DNA of 64,000 nucleotides from Azotimanducus chitobiosivorans (GTDB taxonomy: Bacteria; Pseudomonadota; Gammaproteobacteria; Pseudomonadales; Azotimanducaceae), in assembly GCA_965200235.1 (NCBI GenBank), contig OZ241339.1, positions 3,286,001 through 3,350,000 of the forward strand, read 5' to 3'. Below the pieces are notes generated by a model, which was not told the origin of the DNA, searched no databases, and saw nothing but the letters and a program-made list of their open reading frames with translations. Shown here one piece after another: positions 1 through 7,602 of the stretch (within the stretch, counting starts at the first letter, position 1; each line of letters starts with the position of its first letter). The position numbers and the translations under genes are program-made.

Positions 1-2
1 TT

Positions 3-677
3 GACACCACGGAACTGCGGCTGCAAGCGCCAGTGAGCGAAATCGAAGCGGGGAAGCAAGGCGTTCGCGTGCTGACGCAGTCGGGCGAATCCTTCCATGC
101 CGCGCAGTGCGTTTGCACCCTGCCCTTGGGATGTTTGCGAAATGTGCGCGTGAAGGCGCCCCTGAGCACGGCGCAGCGCCAAGCCATTGATGCCATCGAA
201 TACACCAAAGCCAGCATTGCATTGATCGATGCCGAACCGTTTTGGGAGGATGATGGTCTGCCGCCGAACATGTGGACGGATACGCCGCTTGAGCGCATCT
301 TTCCGCGAACCAACCGCGCCACCGGCGAGATTGTCGGCCTCAAGGTGTTCGTGAACGGGGATGGCACGGATGCCGTTGACGCCCTGAGCGATCAAGCCTT
401 TGCATCCATGGCGGTTGATACCATCAGGAAAATTCGCCCTGCCTCGCAAGGGACAAAACTTGAAGTCAAGTTTCGTCATAGCTGGGGCCGCGATCCGTTC
501 GCACGCGGCGGCTACACTGCTTGGCCGCCCGGCAAGGTGGCGGCCTTTCGCAGCGCGCTGCGTGAGCCCGTTCCGCGCCTGCATTTCGCTGGCGAGCACA
601 TGGCATTGGATGCGCCGGGCTTGGAAGGCGCGGTGCGATCAGGTGAACGCGCCGCCCGTGAGATACTTGGCGCTTGA
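3..677 (+). CDS. Flavin-dependent amine oxidase, C-terminal part (5' truncated by window edge)
   Basis: The reading frame is open from base 3, so the start lies before the window and about 225 C-terminal residues remain. The fragment ends with the FAD-contacting signature of the flavin monoamine oxidase/polyamine oxidase family: a leucine-histidine-phenylalanine-alanine-glycine-glutamate stretch followed by EGAVRSGERAA, which normally binds the flavin pyrophosphate. A 'CTLPLG' segment earlier is the usual link into the substrate domain. Such enzymes oxidise amines to aldehydes/ketones with release of ammonia and hydrogen peroxide. The substrate cannot be inferred. It lies 25 bp upstream of the DUF1838 gene, probably in one transcription unit. 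Confidence 0.85.
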   Translation, partial: DTTELRLQAPVSEIEAGKQGVRVLTQSGESFHAAQCVCTLPLGCLRNVRVKAPLSTAQRQAIDAIEYTKASIALIDAEPFWEDDGLPPNMWTDTPLERIFPRTNRATGEIVGLKVFVNGDGTDAVDALSDQAFASMAVDTIRKIRPASQGTKLEVKFRHSWGRDPFARGGYTAWPPGKVAAFRSALREPVPRLHFAGEHMALDAPGLEGAVRSGERAAREILGA

Positions 678-702
678 CACATTGAAACTTAAGGAATTGC
701 CG

Positions 703-1587
703 ATGAAGTTTACGATCCCCCTCATTCTTGCCATGCTCGTCTCCGGCGGGTTGTCCGCAGACATGCTTGACCCGCAGGACCCGCGCGACGCCCTCACCAT
801 ACAGCGCAAGGTCTTGTGTTCGACTATCGATGGCGAACCTACCACGTTCTGGTGGGCTGGCGATGCCTATTCAAGGCGCCAAGGCGAGCGCGACAAGCTG
901 CTTTTTCGCGTGGAAGGCATGAACATTCGCGCCTGCGTGACCGATAACCACCCCGAGCGCGGCCAAGGCTACCGCATGGTCTCGCGCGAACTTCTGATCT
1001 ACCGCGATGTCGAGACCGGCGAGGCGATCACGACTTGGAAGAATCCTTGGAGCGGCGAAGTGGTCGATGTGCTGCATGTTGCCAACGATCCCGTCAACCA
1101 CTCAGGATACGAGCGCAATCGCGACGGCAGCCCGTCCACATGGAGCGGCGTCATCACCGAAGGCCAGTGGCACATGAACATCACCGTGCCGCTCTTTTAT
1201 CCGAACCCGCTCGCATCGGCCTATCAGAAGCAAATTGGCGGCACCTATCACGCCACCGAAATGTTCAATTTCCTCGGCAAAGTCGATGATCTGCTCGATC
1301 CTGACACCACGACGGCGGCAAGGCAGGTGGGCTGGGCGCGCGTCTCCGACTGGCTGCCGTGGATGAACATGCAGGGACGCGAAGGCATCATCTACATGCA
1401 CACTGCCGGACTCAGATTATCGTCGTGGGATGCCTTGCCGGAGCGCATGAAAGAGGAGATCGAAACCTACTATCCAGACTACAAGCGCCCGCCGCCGCTC
1501 GATGATGATCGCGTCAACGTGACAAGCTGGATGTACTATCAGCGCGTGACCGAAGGCACGGAAGTGGCGCCTGATCGGGGCGAATAG
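703..1587 (+). CDS. DUF1838 family protein
   Basis: A 294-residue protein. The ATG at 703 is preceded by an AAGGA ribosome-binding site at about 691, and the N-terminus is a short hydrophobic stretch (LILAMLVSGGLSA) that looks like a Sec signal peptide cut before DMLDP. DUF1838 features include the early DPRDAL segment, a tryptophan-rich WWAGDAY region, TTWKNPWSGE and HVANDPVNH in the middle, and a C-terminal PDYKRPP region. No function has been established for the family. The open frame extends far upstream of 703, but that part overlaps the amine oxidase. A MITE-A element begins 2 bp after the stop codon. Confidence 0.8.
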   Translation: MKFTIPLILAMLVSGGLSADMLDPQDPRDALTIQRKVLCSTIDGEPTTFWWAGDAYSRRQGERDKLLFRVEGMNIRACVTDNHPERGQGYRMVSRELLIYRDVETGEAITTWKNPWSGEVVDVLHVANDPVNHSGYERNRDGSPSTWSGVITEGQWHMNITVPLFYPNPLASAYQKQIGGTYHATEMFNFLGKVDDLLDPDTTTAARQVGWARVSDWLPWMNMQGREGIIYMHTAGLRLSSWDALPERMKEEIETYYPDYKRPPPLDDDRVNVTSWMYYQRVTEGTEVAPDRGE

Positions 1588-1589
1588 TC

Positions 1590-1869
1590 CTAGTGTCCTG
1601 TCCCATAAATAAGTGTGGGTTCAGCGCGCAGGAGAAGGGCTGTGGCAAGGCGCGTTCCGCAGGCAATACTTTGCCGTATTGCCAAGGGACGCATCATCAC
1701 ATGGGACTGGGCCACAGCCCTTCTCCTGCGCGCCCTTCGGGAGTGGGCACAATCGCCGAAGGCTGCGTTACAGCCCTTGGCAATATGCCCGAATTCCCTG
1801 CGGACTGCGCCTTGCCGTCGGCGATTGTGCTCACTCTGAATCACACTTATTTATGGGACAGGACACTAG
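1590..1869 (+). repeat. MITE-A copy 1 (280 bp, terminal inverted repeats, CTAG borders)
   Basis: Non-coding element bounded on both sides by CTAG. Each end carries the same inverted repeat of about 28 bp, beginning TAGTGTCCTGTCCCATAAA. Inside are two large hairpins: one with arms GCGCAGGAGAAGGGCTGTGG and its complement, one with arms GTGGGCACAATCGCCGA and its complement. IS630-family elements are known to prefer CTAG and duplicate TA, so this is probably a non-autonomous IS630-type relative (inference; no transposase of that type is in the window). It sits between two convergent genes, and its right CTAG supplies the TAG stop codon of the CpcT-like gene. Confidence 0.85.
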
Positions 1870-2588
1870 TCCAAGGTAAATCCGCACTGCACCCAGCGCA
1901 GGTTGATGCCGACGCGCTTCGCGTGCGGATTGGCCCAAGAATACGCGAGCGTCTTGCCTGTGGCTTCCTCAATGATGCCGAGCTTGAGCACAGACGTGCG
2001 CGTGTTCTGATAAGTGAGACGCGCGAGTTCGACGGCGTAGCCGGTTTCCTCGCCGTCATCGAGAATCGGCGTGATAAAGCCTTCATCGTGCGAGCGCACG
2101 TCTGACAGAAAGATGTAGTCATCCGCGTCAGCCGTCTCATCGAGGTGTTGGCGTGACAGGGCGATCCAACCCTTGTAATAGGTGACGCGGCGCGCCTTCA
2201 CCTTGTCGGTGTCGTCGCCGGCAACGAGCCATTCCTGATCAATCCGCCAAGAGGTTGGCAGAGCGTCCGCACAGGCACTTGTCTCGGTCATCGCGCCAAG
2301 GTAGCCCTCGCCGTCAGTTGACCAGACGTAGGCGCAATCGTGACCGCGCAAGTCCGATACGGGTTTGCCGTTGTCTGCAAGGCGAAACTCGAACACCCAT
2401 TCGGGTGCGCCAGCGGACTGGCCTTGCCCAATCGCCAAGGTCATCTCGTTCTCAGATAGGCGTTGCCAAGCAAGGTGCGTTCTCGCCGCAAGCGCTTCGC
2501 CGTCCAATCCTTGCTGCCAGACCTGCTCACTGTTGTTGAACTCTCCAGCGAGCAGCAGCATCAGGCTGAGCATGAGGTCTGTCTTCAT
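1866..2588 (-). CDS. CpcT/CpeT-like (DUF1001) protein
   Basis: A 240-residue protein starting at ATG 2588, which overlaps the stop of the upstream deacetylase gene by four bases (ATGA), implying translational coupling. It opens with LLLAGEFNNSEQVW, typical of the start of the CpcT/CpeT fold, and has a central DCAYVW...GYLGAMTETSAC segment like the conserved core of that family. In cyanobacteria CpcT/CpeT attach bilins to phycobiliproteins; homologues in non-photosynthetic bacteria have no known role, so the name describes fold only. There is no clear signal peptide. The TAG stop lies in the right-hand CTAG border of MITE-A copy 1, but the reading frame is unaffected. Confidence 0.55.
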   Translation of the reverse strand: MKTDLMLSLMLLLAGEFNNSEQVWQQGLDGEALAARTHLAWQRLSENEMTLAIGQGQSAGAPEWVFEFRLADNGKPVSDLRGHDCAYVWSTDGEGYLGAMTETSACADALPTSWRIDQEWLVAGDDTDKVKARRVTYYKGWIALSRQHLDETADADDYIFLSDVRSHDEGFITPILDDGEETGYAVELARLTYQNTRTSVLKLGIIEEATGKTLAYSWANPHAKRVGINLRWVQCGFTLD

Positions 2589-3523
2589 TGTGCATTTCTC
2601 CAAGCCGAGACAATTTCGTGCGCTGACGCCGACCAGATTCCAGGCTGGTTCGCGATGTGTTCGAGCGCGTCCTCAAGCGCTGCAATCCTGTGCGGCTGAC
2701 CCATGAGCCACGGATGCACATTGAGCGCAAGCAGCCGTCCGCCTTCAGCCTCCTGCGCTTCCCTTAAAAGGAAATCGCACGCATCTTTGATCTGCTCGGC
2801 GTATTCGGTTTCCGAGTGCAGGTTGACGCCGACAATAAAGTGATCGTCAAGCTCAAGCGACAGCGGCAGGGCGACAAGGTCGCCATGCTTGCTGTGAAAG
2901 GGATAGGGCAGGTCGTCATTCAGCCAGTCGCCCATGTATTCGATGCCGTGGGTTGCGAGCAGGTCCGGGGTGTTGTGGCTTTGTGATCCGCCCGGGCTGA
3001 GCCAGCCACGAATCGGCTGCCCCGTTGCCTCGCGCAGGTACGAAAGAGAACGTTCGATGATCTCCGCTTCCTCGGATTCGTCGAGCTCGCCGTGATGCAG
3101 GCTATCCATGTGCCATGAATGACAGAGAATTTCATCTTCGCGCTCGCAGAGCCGCTCAAGCAGCCGCGGATACTTCTCCGCGATGATTGCATTGACGGCG
3201 AAGGTGGGCTTAAGCCCAAACGTGTCGAGCACCTGCACGCAGCGAACCAGCCCAACCCGGTTGCCGTACTCGCGCAAGGTGTAGTGGCGCAGATCCGGAT
3301 AGGCGGTGGTCATGCCGCCCGGCGGGGCGAAGGGCTTGCCGCGCTGATTCAACGGGAAGAATTGGACGGCGAGGTTGATCCAGACCGCAAGCTTGGCGTT
3401 GCCCGGCCATCTGACGGGCGGCCGCTCGGTGAGCATCGACCATTCGTACCTCGCATGATCCATGCCGTAGCGGCGATGCGGGTAGTGCAGATAACTCGGT
3501 TCGAGCGACATTTCAGGCGACAT
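2585..3523 (-). CDS. Polysaccharide deacetylase (NodB/PuuE-like) family protein, paralogue 1
   Basis: About 312 residues. The start is either ATG 3523 (overlapping the preceding gene) or ATG 3511 (one base after its stop). The sequence has the NodB-fold elements of the PuuE-like branch: RWPGNAKLAVWINLAVQF, DLRHYTLREYGNRVG, a central EDEILCHSWHMDS with the metal-region histidine, RGWLSPGG and a late LALNVHPWLMGQPHR. This branch includes metal-independent allantoinases and cyclic-imide-type hydrolases as well as true deacetylases, so the substrate is open. It is clearly paralogous to the next gene upstream and co-transcribed with it. A ureide or cyclic amide substrate would suit the amidase-like genes nearby, but that is inference. 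Confidence 0.8.
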   Translation of the reverse strand: MSPEMSLEPSYLHYPHRRYGMDHARYEWSMLTERPPVRWPGNAKLAVWINLAVQFFPLNQRGKPFAPPGGMTTAYPDLRHYTLREYGNRVGLVRCVQVLDTFGLKPTFAVNAIIAEKYPRLLERLCEREDEILCHSWHMDSLHHGELDESEEAEIIERSLSYLREATGQPIRGWLSPGGSQSHNTPDLLATHGIEYMGDWLNDDLPYPFHSKHGDLVALPLSLELDDHFIVGVNLHSETEYAEQIKDACDFLLREAQEAEGGRLLALNVHPWLMGQPHRIAALEDALEHIANQPGIWSASAHEIVSAWRNAQ

Positions 3524-4433
3524 GATGTTCGATGAAGTATTCGGCAATTTCGCGCCCCGTCGTCACCCAGATGTCCTTGTGCGACGTGATGTGGGCAAGC
3601 GCGTCCGCAAAGGCCGCGAGCCTGTGCGGATGGCTCACCTGATAGGCGTGCAGCGGAATGCACATGACGCGGCCTGAGTCCTTGCCTTCGAAATAGAGGC
3701 GATCAAAGGCCTTTTTGATCATCGCCGCGTAGCGCCTTGGTTCGACCTTGTTGACAACATAGGCGATGGTGTCATTGAGTTCCAGCGAATAGGGCACCGA
3801 GACGAACGGCTTGCCGCTTCGCACCCGCACGGTTGTTGGCTGATCGTCATGGAAAAGGTCGCAGGTGTAGACGCCGCCTGCTTCGGCGAAGAGGTCGAGC
3901 GTGTGCTCGGTGTGAGTGAGCGCAGGCGCCAGATAGCCGGCGCAGTCCTGGCCTGTGTGCCGCTTGATGGTGCGCACGGAGTCCTCGATCATCTCACGCT
4001 CTTGCGCTTCATTCATGCCGTAGGTGTAGCGCGTGTTGTAGATGCCGTGGCTGAAAAACTCCCAGTCGCGCCTCACGCACAGTTCGATGATCTCTGGATG
4101 ATGCTCGCAGAGGGCAGTCGAAAGGCTGATCGACCCGCGCACGCCATACTTGTCAAGTAGCTGCATCATGCGCATGTGCCCGACGCGGTTGCCGTAGTCC
4201 CGCGTCGCGTAGCCTTGCACGTCCGGCACTGGCCGCGGCCACGCGCGCCGGGACGGGTTCGGTGCTGGATCAAGTTCGTAGAATTCGATGTTGGGCGCCA
4301 CCCAAAAGGCGACGCGCGCGCCCTTCGGCCAACGAATCGGCTCGCGCTCGTCAATGAGCGAGAAGTCGTATCGGTCGAGGGATTCAAGCATTGGCGGGGC
4401 GTGGTTTTGGGGCGTTCTTGCTGGGCTGGACAT
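3513..4433 (-). CDS. Polysaccharide deacetylase (NodB/PuuE-like) family protein, paralogue 2
   Basis: A 306-residue protein starting at ATG 4433, sharing the family pattern with its downstream neighbour: IRWPKGARVAFWVAPNIEFY, YATRDYGNRVGHMRMM, WEFFSHGIYNTRY, CAGYLAPALTHTEHT and IPLHAYQVSHPHR. The pair is a tandem duplication that has diverged considerably. It is the first gene of a three-gene minus-strand unit (deacetylase, deacetylase, CpcT-like). Its 5' end and upstream region (4297-4464) recur as a decayed copy at 5480-5647, on the far side of the NYN-domain gene, so its promoter region has been split or duplicated. Confidence 0.8.
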   Translation of the reverse strand: MSSPARTPQNHAPPMLESLDRYDFSLIDEREPIRWPKGARVAFWVAPNIEFYELDPAPNPSRRAWPRPVPDVQGYATRDYGNRVGHMRMMQLLDKYGVRGSISLSTALCEHHPEIIELCVRRDWEFFSHGIYNTRYTYGMNEAQEREMIEDSVRTIKRHTGQDCAGYLAPALTHTEHTLDLFAEAGGVYTCDLFHDDQPTTVRVRSGKPFVSVPYSLELNDTIAYVVNKVEPRRYAAMIKKAFDRLYFEGKDSGRVMCIPLHAYQVSHPHRLAAFADALAHITSHKDIWVTTGREIAEYFIEHHVA

Positions 4434-4549
4434 ATCGTCTAGGTTGAGGATTATGCAATAGAATCAGTAACACGCCTAGCGAAATTGTCGGTCTCAATGA
4501 TGCTGGGTTGACACAACGAATCTGCTCATGCCCATAGCTGCGTACACAT

Positions 4550-4580
4550 GTTGACAAACGTCAACTTCGGATATTAGAGT
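4550..4580 (+). promoter_or_regulatory. Candidate promoter with overlapping palindromic operator
   Basis: A perfect -35 hexamer TTGACA (4551-4556) is followed after 17 bases by TTAGAG, with alternative -10 readings nearby (TATTAG, TAGAGT). The -35 lies inside the palindrome GTTGAC-AAAC-GTCAAC (4550-4565), the layout of a repressor-controlled promoter. It reads toward the NYN-domain gene starting at 4706, leaving a leader of roughly 120 bases. No regulator can be assigned. Confidence 0.4.
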
Positions 4581-4705
4581 AGCGAGCGTGACAAGTATGT
4601 CGCATATACCGATCTGCTTGGGTGCGGCCCAAGCACCAAACGAGGCGAGAAGCTCCGGCTCCTCGCCTCTATTCTTACTGGGCATCGAAGAGACCGAAGA
4701 GAAAT

Positions 4706-5470
4706 ATGGATACAAGAGTCTGTGTTTTTGTTGATGGGGAGAATCTTCGCCATTCGATTATCGATGCTTTCAAGGGTCAAGGACTGTTTGAAAGTCGCCA
4801 ATATCTTCCTGACAAAGCGAAGTGGGCGGAATTTTTTGATTGGATCGTTCACGAGACGACCGGGCCGAATGGGAGAAGGCTTCGCACCTACTGGTATACG
4901 ATCAATGGAGTGTCATTTTATCCTTACGGACTGAAAAGGCTCAAAGAGCCGAGACAGTATCCGAAAGCGAGAGAAATCCTGAGTAGAAACCGAGAATTCA
5001 AATCTGAACTGTCCATCCTTGCGGAACATCAGATCGACAAAAGAATAGAAAGTAAACTAAGTGAACTGATCGAGGAGCAGCAAAAGATCGCATCTCGGTT
5101 CGATGGCTGGAAGGAAGTGCAGGAAGGTATAGCGAAACGACACCGATCGATTGAGTTCAGAAGATCAGGAGTCATGTCATACCGGTTATTCGAGAAGAAG
5201 TTTGGTCAAGAGAAAGCGGTCGATGTCAAGCTCGCCTGTGACATGGTGATACTACGTGACATTTACGATGTGGCGATCATTGTGTCCGGCGATCAAGATT
5301 ATGTTCCGGCTGTCGAGATAGTGAAAGACTCCGGGAAAGAGGTAATCAATGTTTCGTTCATGAAAATGAATGGAGAGATGGTTCCTGGCGGTGCCAGACA
5401 ACTAAAAATCAAGACGGATTATTCTTTTGAAGTGCCTTATGAAGATCTGAAGCTCCACATGGGACTGTGA
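4706..5470 (+). CDS. NYN domain (PIN-like, LabA/DUF88-type) putative RNase
   Basis: A 254-residue protein; ATG 4706 is preceded by a GAAGAGA ribosome-binding sequence. The NYN pattern is complete: VFVDGEN near the N-terminus, VDVKLACDMV in the second half and IIVSGDQDYVPAV near the end, giving the clustered aspartates that bind metal in PIN-like nucleases. The middle third (about residues 95-155) is rich in Lys, Arg, Glu and Ser and may be helical. NYN proteins are generally RNases in RNA processing or defence. The gene is visibly more A/T-rich than its neighbours and lies alone between 168-bp direct repeats of native sequence, which points to horizontal acquisition. Confidence 0.8.
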   Translation: MDTRVCVFVDGENLRHSIIDAFKGQGLFESRQYLPDKAKWAEFFDWIVHETTGPNGRRLRTYWYTINGVSFYPYGLKRLKEPRQYPKAREILSRNREFKSELSILAEHQIDKRIESKLSELIEEQQKIASRFDGWKEVQEGIAKRHRSIEFRRSGVMSYRLFEKKFGQEKAVDVKLACDMVILRDIYDVAIIVSGDQDYVPAVEIVKDSGKEVINVSFMKMNGEMVPGGARQLKIKTDYSFEVPYEDLKLHMGL

Positions 5471-5479
5471 CACTAAGAT

Positions 5480-5647
5480 GCCACCCAAAACGCGACGCGC
5501 GCGCCTTTCGGCCAACGAATCGGCTCGCGCTCGTTAATGAGCGAGAAGTCGTATCGGTCGAGGGATTCAAGCATCGGCGGGGCGTGGTTTTGGGGCGTTC
5601 TTGCCGGACGTAGAAGGTCGTTTGGACTGGCAATTATGCAATAGAAT
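5480..5647 (-). pseudogene. Decayed duplicate of the 5' end and upstream region of the deacetylase gene (direct repeat of 4297-4464)
   Basis: These 168 bases align colinearly, without length change, to 4297-4464, which hold the first 45 or so codons and the upstream region of the deacetylase at 3513-4433. Identity is very high over the coding part (for example ACGAATCGGCTCGCGCTCG) and at the outer edge (ATTATGCAATAGAAT) and lower between. The start codon CAT at 4431 corresponds to AGG here, so the copy cannot be translated in the original way. The two copies flank the NYN-domain gene as direct repeats. Confidence 0.8.
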
Positions 5648-5664
5648 TGGGGTGGCGCACCCTG

Positions 5665-5952
5665 TCACGCACTGGCGAATTGCTCCACGATGATGCCCTC
5701 TTCGCGAGACCGCGCCTGCCACAGGTCGTAAGCTGTTTGCATCCCAAGCCAAGCTTCCGGTGTCGAGCCAAAAGCCTTCGACAGTCGAATCGCCATCACG
5801 ACCGAAATTCCAGTCTTCTCGTTGATCAATTCGGAGAGCGCTTGTCTGGTGACACCAAGCCCCGCTGCTGCTCGGGTAACACTGAGACCTAAAGGTTCGA
5901 GACATTGCCGCTTGACGATGCCTCCGGGATGTGGCGGGTTGTGCATGCTCAT
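5665..5952 (-). CDS. higA: HigA family antitoxin (XRE-type HTH)
   Basis: A 95-residue protein with the HigA opening MHNPPHPGGIVKRQCLEPLGLSV followed by a Cro/C1 helix-turn-helix (AAAGLGVTRQALSELINEKTGIS) and the closing AFGSTPEAWLGMQTAYDLW that typifies HigA. It lies 10 bp downstream of higB in the toxin-first order of the higBA family. HigA neutralises HigB and represses the shared promoter. The adjoining toxin also looks intact, unlike several other toxin genes in this window. Confidence 0.93.
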   Translation of the reverse strand: MSMHNPPHPGGIVKRQCLEPLGLSVTRAAAGLGVTRQALSELINEKTGISVVMAIRLSKAFGSTPEAWLGMQTAYDLWQARSREEGIIVEQFASA

Positions 5953-5962
5953 GAGTCTTTCC

Positions 5963-6241
5963 TCAGTGGTAGTCCTGATAATCTACATTGAGCGCCATGC
6001 CTTCCTCGAATCGGAACGTGACCCTCCAGTTCCCAGAAACTGAGACTGCATAGTGACCTTTGGGATTTCCTTTCAAGGGATGCAGACGAAACCCTGGTAA
6101 ATTCATCCCTTCAGGCCCTCGGCTACGATCAAGCGAAGCCAAAATATCACGCAATTTCTGGACATGTGCTGGAATTACACGCCTTGTAGTTGTCCCTTCA
6201 TAAAGCGCTTTCAAACCGCGGTGGCGAAACGATGCTATCAC
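5963..6241 (-). CDS. higB: HigB toxin (RelE superfamily mRNA interferase)
   Basis: A 92-residue protein beginning with GTG at 6241; the N-terminus (IASFRHRGLKALYEG) is the standard HigB opening. The family core follows: KLRDILASLDRSRGPEGMNLPGFRLHPLKGNPKGHY..., then SGNWRVTFRFEEG and the terminal VDYQDYH. HigB is a ribosome-dependent mRNA endonuclease. Upstream, an inverted repeat TTGTC-N11-GACAA (6256-6276) is a plausible HigA binding site. Length and motifs match intact family members. Confidence 0.93.
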   Translation of the reverse strand: MIASFRHRGLKALYEGTTTRRVIPAHVQKLRDILASLDRSRGPEGMNLPGFRLHPLKGNPKGHYAVSVSGNWRVTFRFEEGMALNVDYQDYH

Positions 6242-6255
6242 CTGCGCACTGTATA

Positions 6256-6276
6256 TTGTCGCCCGCCAGTTGACAA
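6256..6276 (-). promoter_or_regulatory. Candidate higBA promoter/operator
   Basis: Inverted repeat TTGTC-N11-GACAA lies 15 bp upstream of the higB start codon. On the minus strand it overlaps a TTGTCA -35-like element spaced 17 bases from TACAGT. Autorepression by HigA at such repeats is established for the family; this particular site is inferred from position and symmetry. Confidence 0.35.
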
Positions 6277-6439
6277 CTTTCTCTGAAATAGCTCAGCATC
6301 TTCCGCGCCACGCACAACTTTGTCTCAGTGCGCGGGGATGAACAACAGCCCGCGATCCGGAAGTCTCGCATGGACTGAGCATCATGCAACAGAACTAAGT
6401 ATATTCTGATAAAGTCCATCCTTGGACTTGATCAGACTC

Positions 6440-6549
6440 GCAAAGCAGAATTGCGATTCTGCTTTGCTCGCGAATTCAATGCCTTACGGCACTGAATTCG
6501 GCGGCACATCCATGTGCCGCACGGGAAGCTCTGTTAATCAGAGCTTCCC
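6440..6549. repeat. Cluster of four contiguous, unrelated hairpins
   Basis: Four stem-loops follow one another with 0-3 bases between. Hairpin 1 (6440-6467): GCAAAGCAGAAT/ATTCTGCTTTGC, loop TGCG. Hairpin 2 (6471-6500): CGAATTCAATGCC pairing with GGCACTGAATTCG with one mismatch, loop TTAC. Hairpin 3 (6501-6520): GCGGCACAT/ATGTGCCGC, loop CC. Hairpin 4 (6523-6549): GGGAAGCTCTG/CAGAGCTTCCC, loop TTAAT. The stems do not resemble each other, so this is not a repeat array. The cluster fills most of the 331-bp gap between higB and the RES toxin gene; no ORF is supported there. A structured RNA, multi-part terminator or palindromic mobile element are all possible. Confidence 0.85.
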
Positions 6550-6572
6550 TAATGGTGAGTTAGCCGTTTCCC

Positions 6573-7076
6573 CTACAAGCGCGAAAGGCGGCCCTCTTCG
6601 TCAATCAAGGCGACACGGATAGGGTAGGCATCCCCCCATCGCCACATGACGAGGTTGATGTCCGCATCGTTCGCGCCAACGGCGAAACTACGGACAAGAA
6701 TGCCCACGTAGCCAGATGCGATCAGGCGCTCGGCGAGATGCCAGGATGCGGCGGCGCCTTGTTCGAGCATGTCGGCTTCCCATGTGGGACAGGCTAAATC
6801 CGTTTCGGATATTTCATTTTGCTGCAGCAGGGAAGGATTGGTGGCATTGAAGATAGGCTCCGCATCTACATCGTATGCGCAGAGCGTGAGCGGCTGCATG
6901 GTCCGGCCAAGTGGCGAGGACTCGCGAATCGCGGTGACTTGGGAAAGGGAGCAGTAAAGCGCGGGCACGCCTCGGCTATTGAAGCGCCCTCCGTAGCGGC
7001 GCGCACCTTCACCCGAAAGGGGCATCCACGCCCATTCGGGGTTGTGCGCACGGTAGACCGTGCCGCGGAAGCGCAT
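6573..7076 (-). CDS. RES domain toxin (NAD+-consuming type)
   Basis: A 167-residue protein with the RES signature: an early arginine in FRGTVYRAHNPEWAW, the PLSGEGARRYGGRFNSRGVPALYCS block, and AIRESS containing the conserved glutamate and serine. RES toxins of the RES-Xre pairs deplete NAD+ in the cell. The gene lies 11 bp downstream of its Xre-type antitoxin gene, the usual antitoxin-first order. An AGGAGG sequence at the end of the antitoxin gene lies rather far (over 20 bases) upstream of the start. All family core residues appear present. Confidence 0.88.
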   Translation of the reverse strand: MRFRGTVYRAHNPEWAWMPLSGEGARRYGGRFNSRGVPALYCSLSQVTAIRESSPLGRTMQPLTLCAYDVDAEPIFNATNPSLLQQNEISETDLACPTWEADMLEQGAAASWHLAERLIASGYVGILVRSFAVGANDADINLVMWRWGDAYPIRVALIDEEGRLSRL

Positions 7077-7087
7077 CTTGGCGGCCG

Positions 7088-7438
7088 TCAGGCGTACCCT
7101 CCTGCAGCAATGCGGTCCAGATAAGCGTGAACCTGCTCGCCCTTGCCCTCGCGCACAAGCATGTGCGGTGTCGCACCTCCAAAACCAGGAAGCCGAGCAC
7201 TACGGAACCATGCATAGGCAGCAATCGGAGAATCGATCTCGGGCTCGATGCGATTCATGATCTCAATCATTTGTCTCAGTCGGGTCTGCGACCTAGGTGC
7301 GCACATTCGCGCAGAGCGTGTAAATGCGTCCTTGGCAAGTCCGAGCGTTCTGGCAAGTTCACTTTTGGTCGTGCGGAGTTCTTCGGCAATCAGTGCCGGA
7401 GAGAACAACTGGTCTTTGACGAGCTTTTCAACTTGCAT
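7088..7438 (-). CDS. Xre/MbcA/ParS-like antitoxin of the RES toxin (DUF2384)
   Basis: About 116 residues from ATG 7438. It has an HTH-like N-terminal half (LIAEELRTTKSELARTLGLAKDAFTR) and the C-terminal DUF2384 toxin-binding part (IDSPIAAYAWFRSARLPGFGGATPHMLVREGKGEQVHAYLDRIAAGGYA), including the characteristic 'P-G-FGG-TP' turn and the glycine-rich end that occupies the RES active site. The frame is open further upstream to 7585, but the residues before 7438 have no family similarity. It shares a divergent intergenic region with the AAA ATPase gene at 7603. Confidence 0.85.
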   Translation of the reverse strand: MQVEKLVKDQLFSPALIAEELRTTKSELARTLGLAKDAFTRSARMCAPRSQTRLRQMIEIMNRIEPEIDSPIAAYAWFRSARLPGFGGATPHMLVREGKGEQVHAYLDRIAAGGYA

Positions 7439-7602
7439 TGAGTGTGCCCACACATGTTTTAACGGATTATAGCGTGAAATAGCTGATCGCACGGGAGTGT
7501 CATATATGTTCTGCTTCGGCCGTTTCAAAAGAGCGCAGCCAGAATTCGTTATCATCCTTCGCAACAGAGCGCCAGCATATAACAACGGGCGAAAGGACCA
7601 GA

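Noticed and set aside
1593..2105. Frames within and across the MITE-A copies that could be called small proteins
   Set aside because: The same peptides recur in all copies and both strands because of the hairpins and inverted ends; the elements are non-coding.
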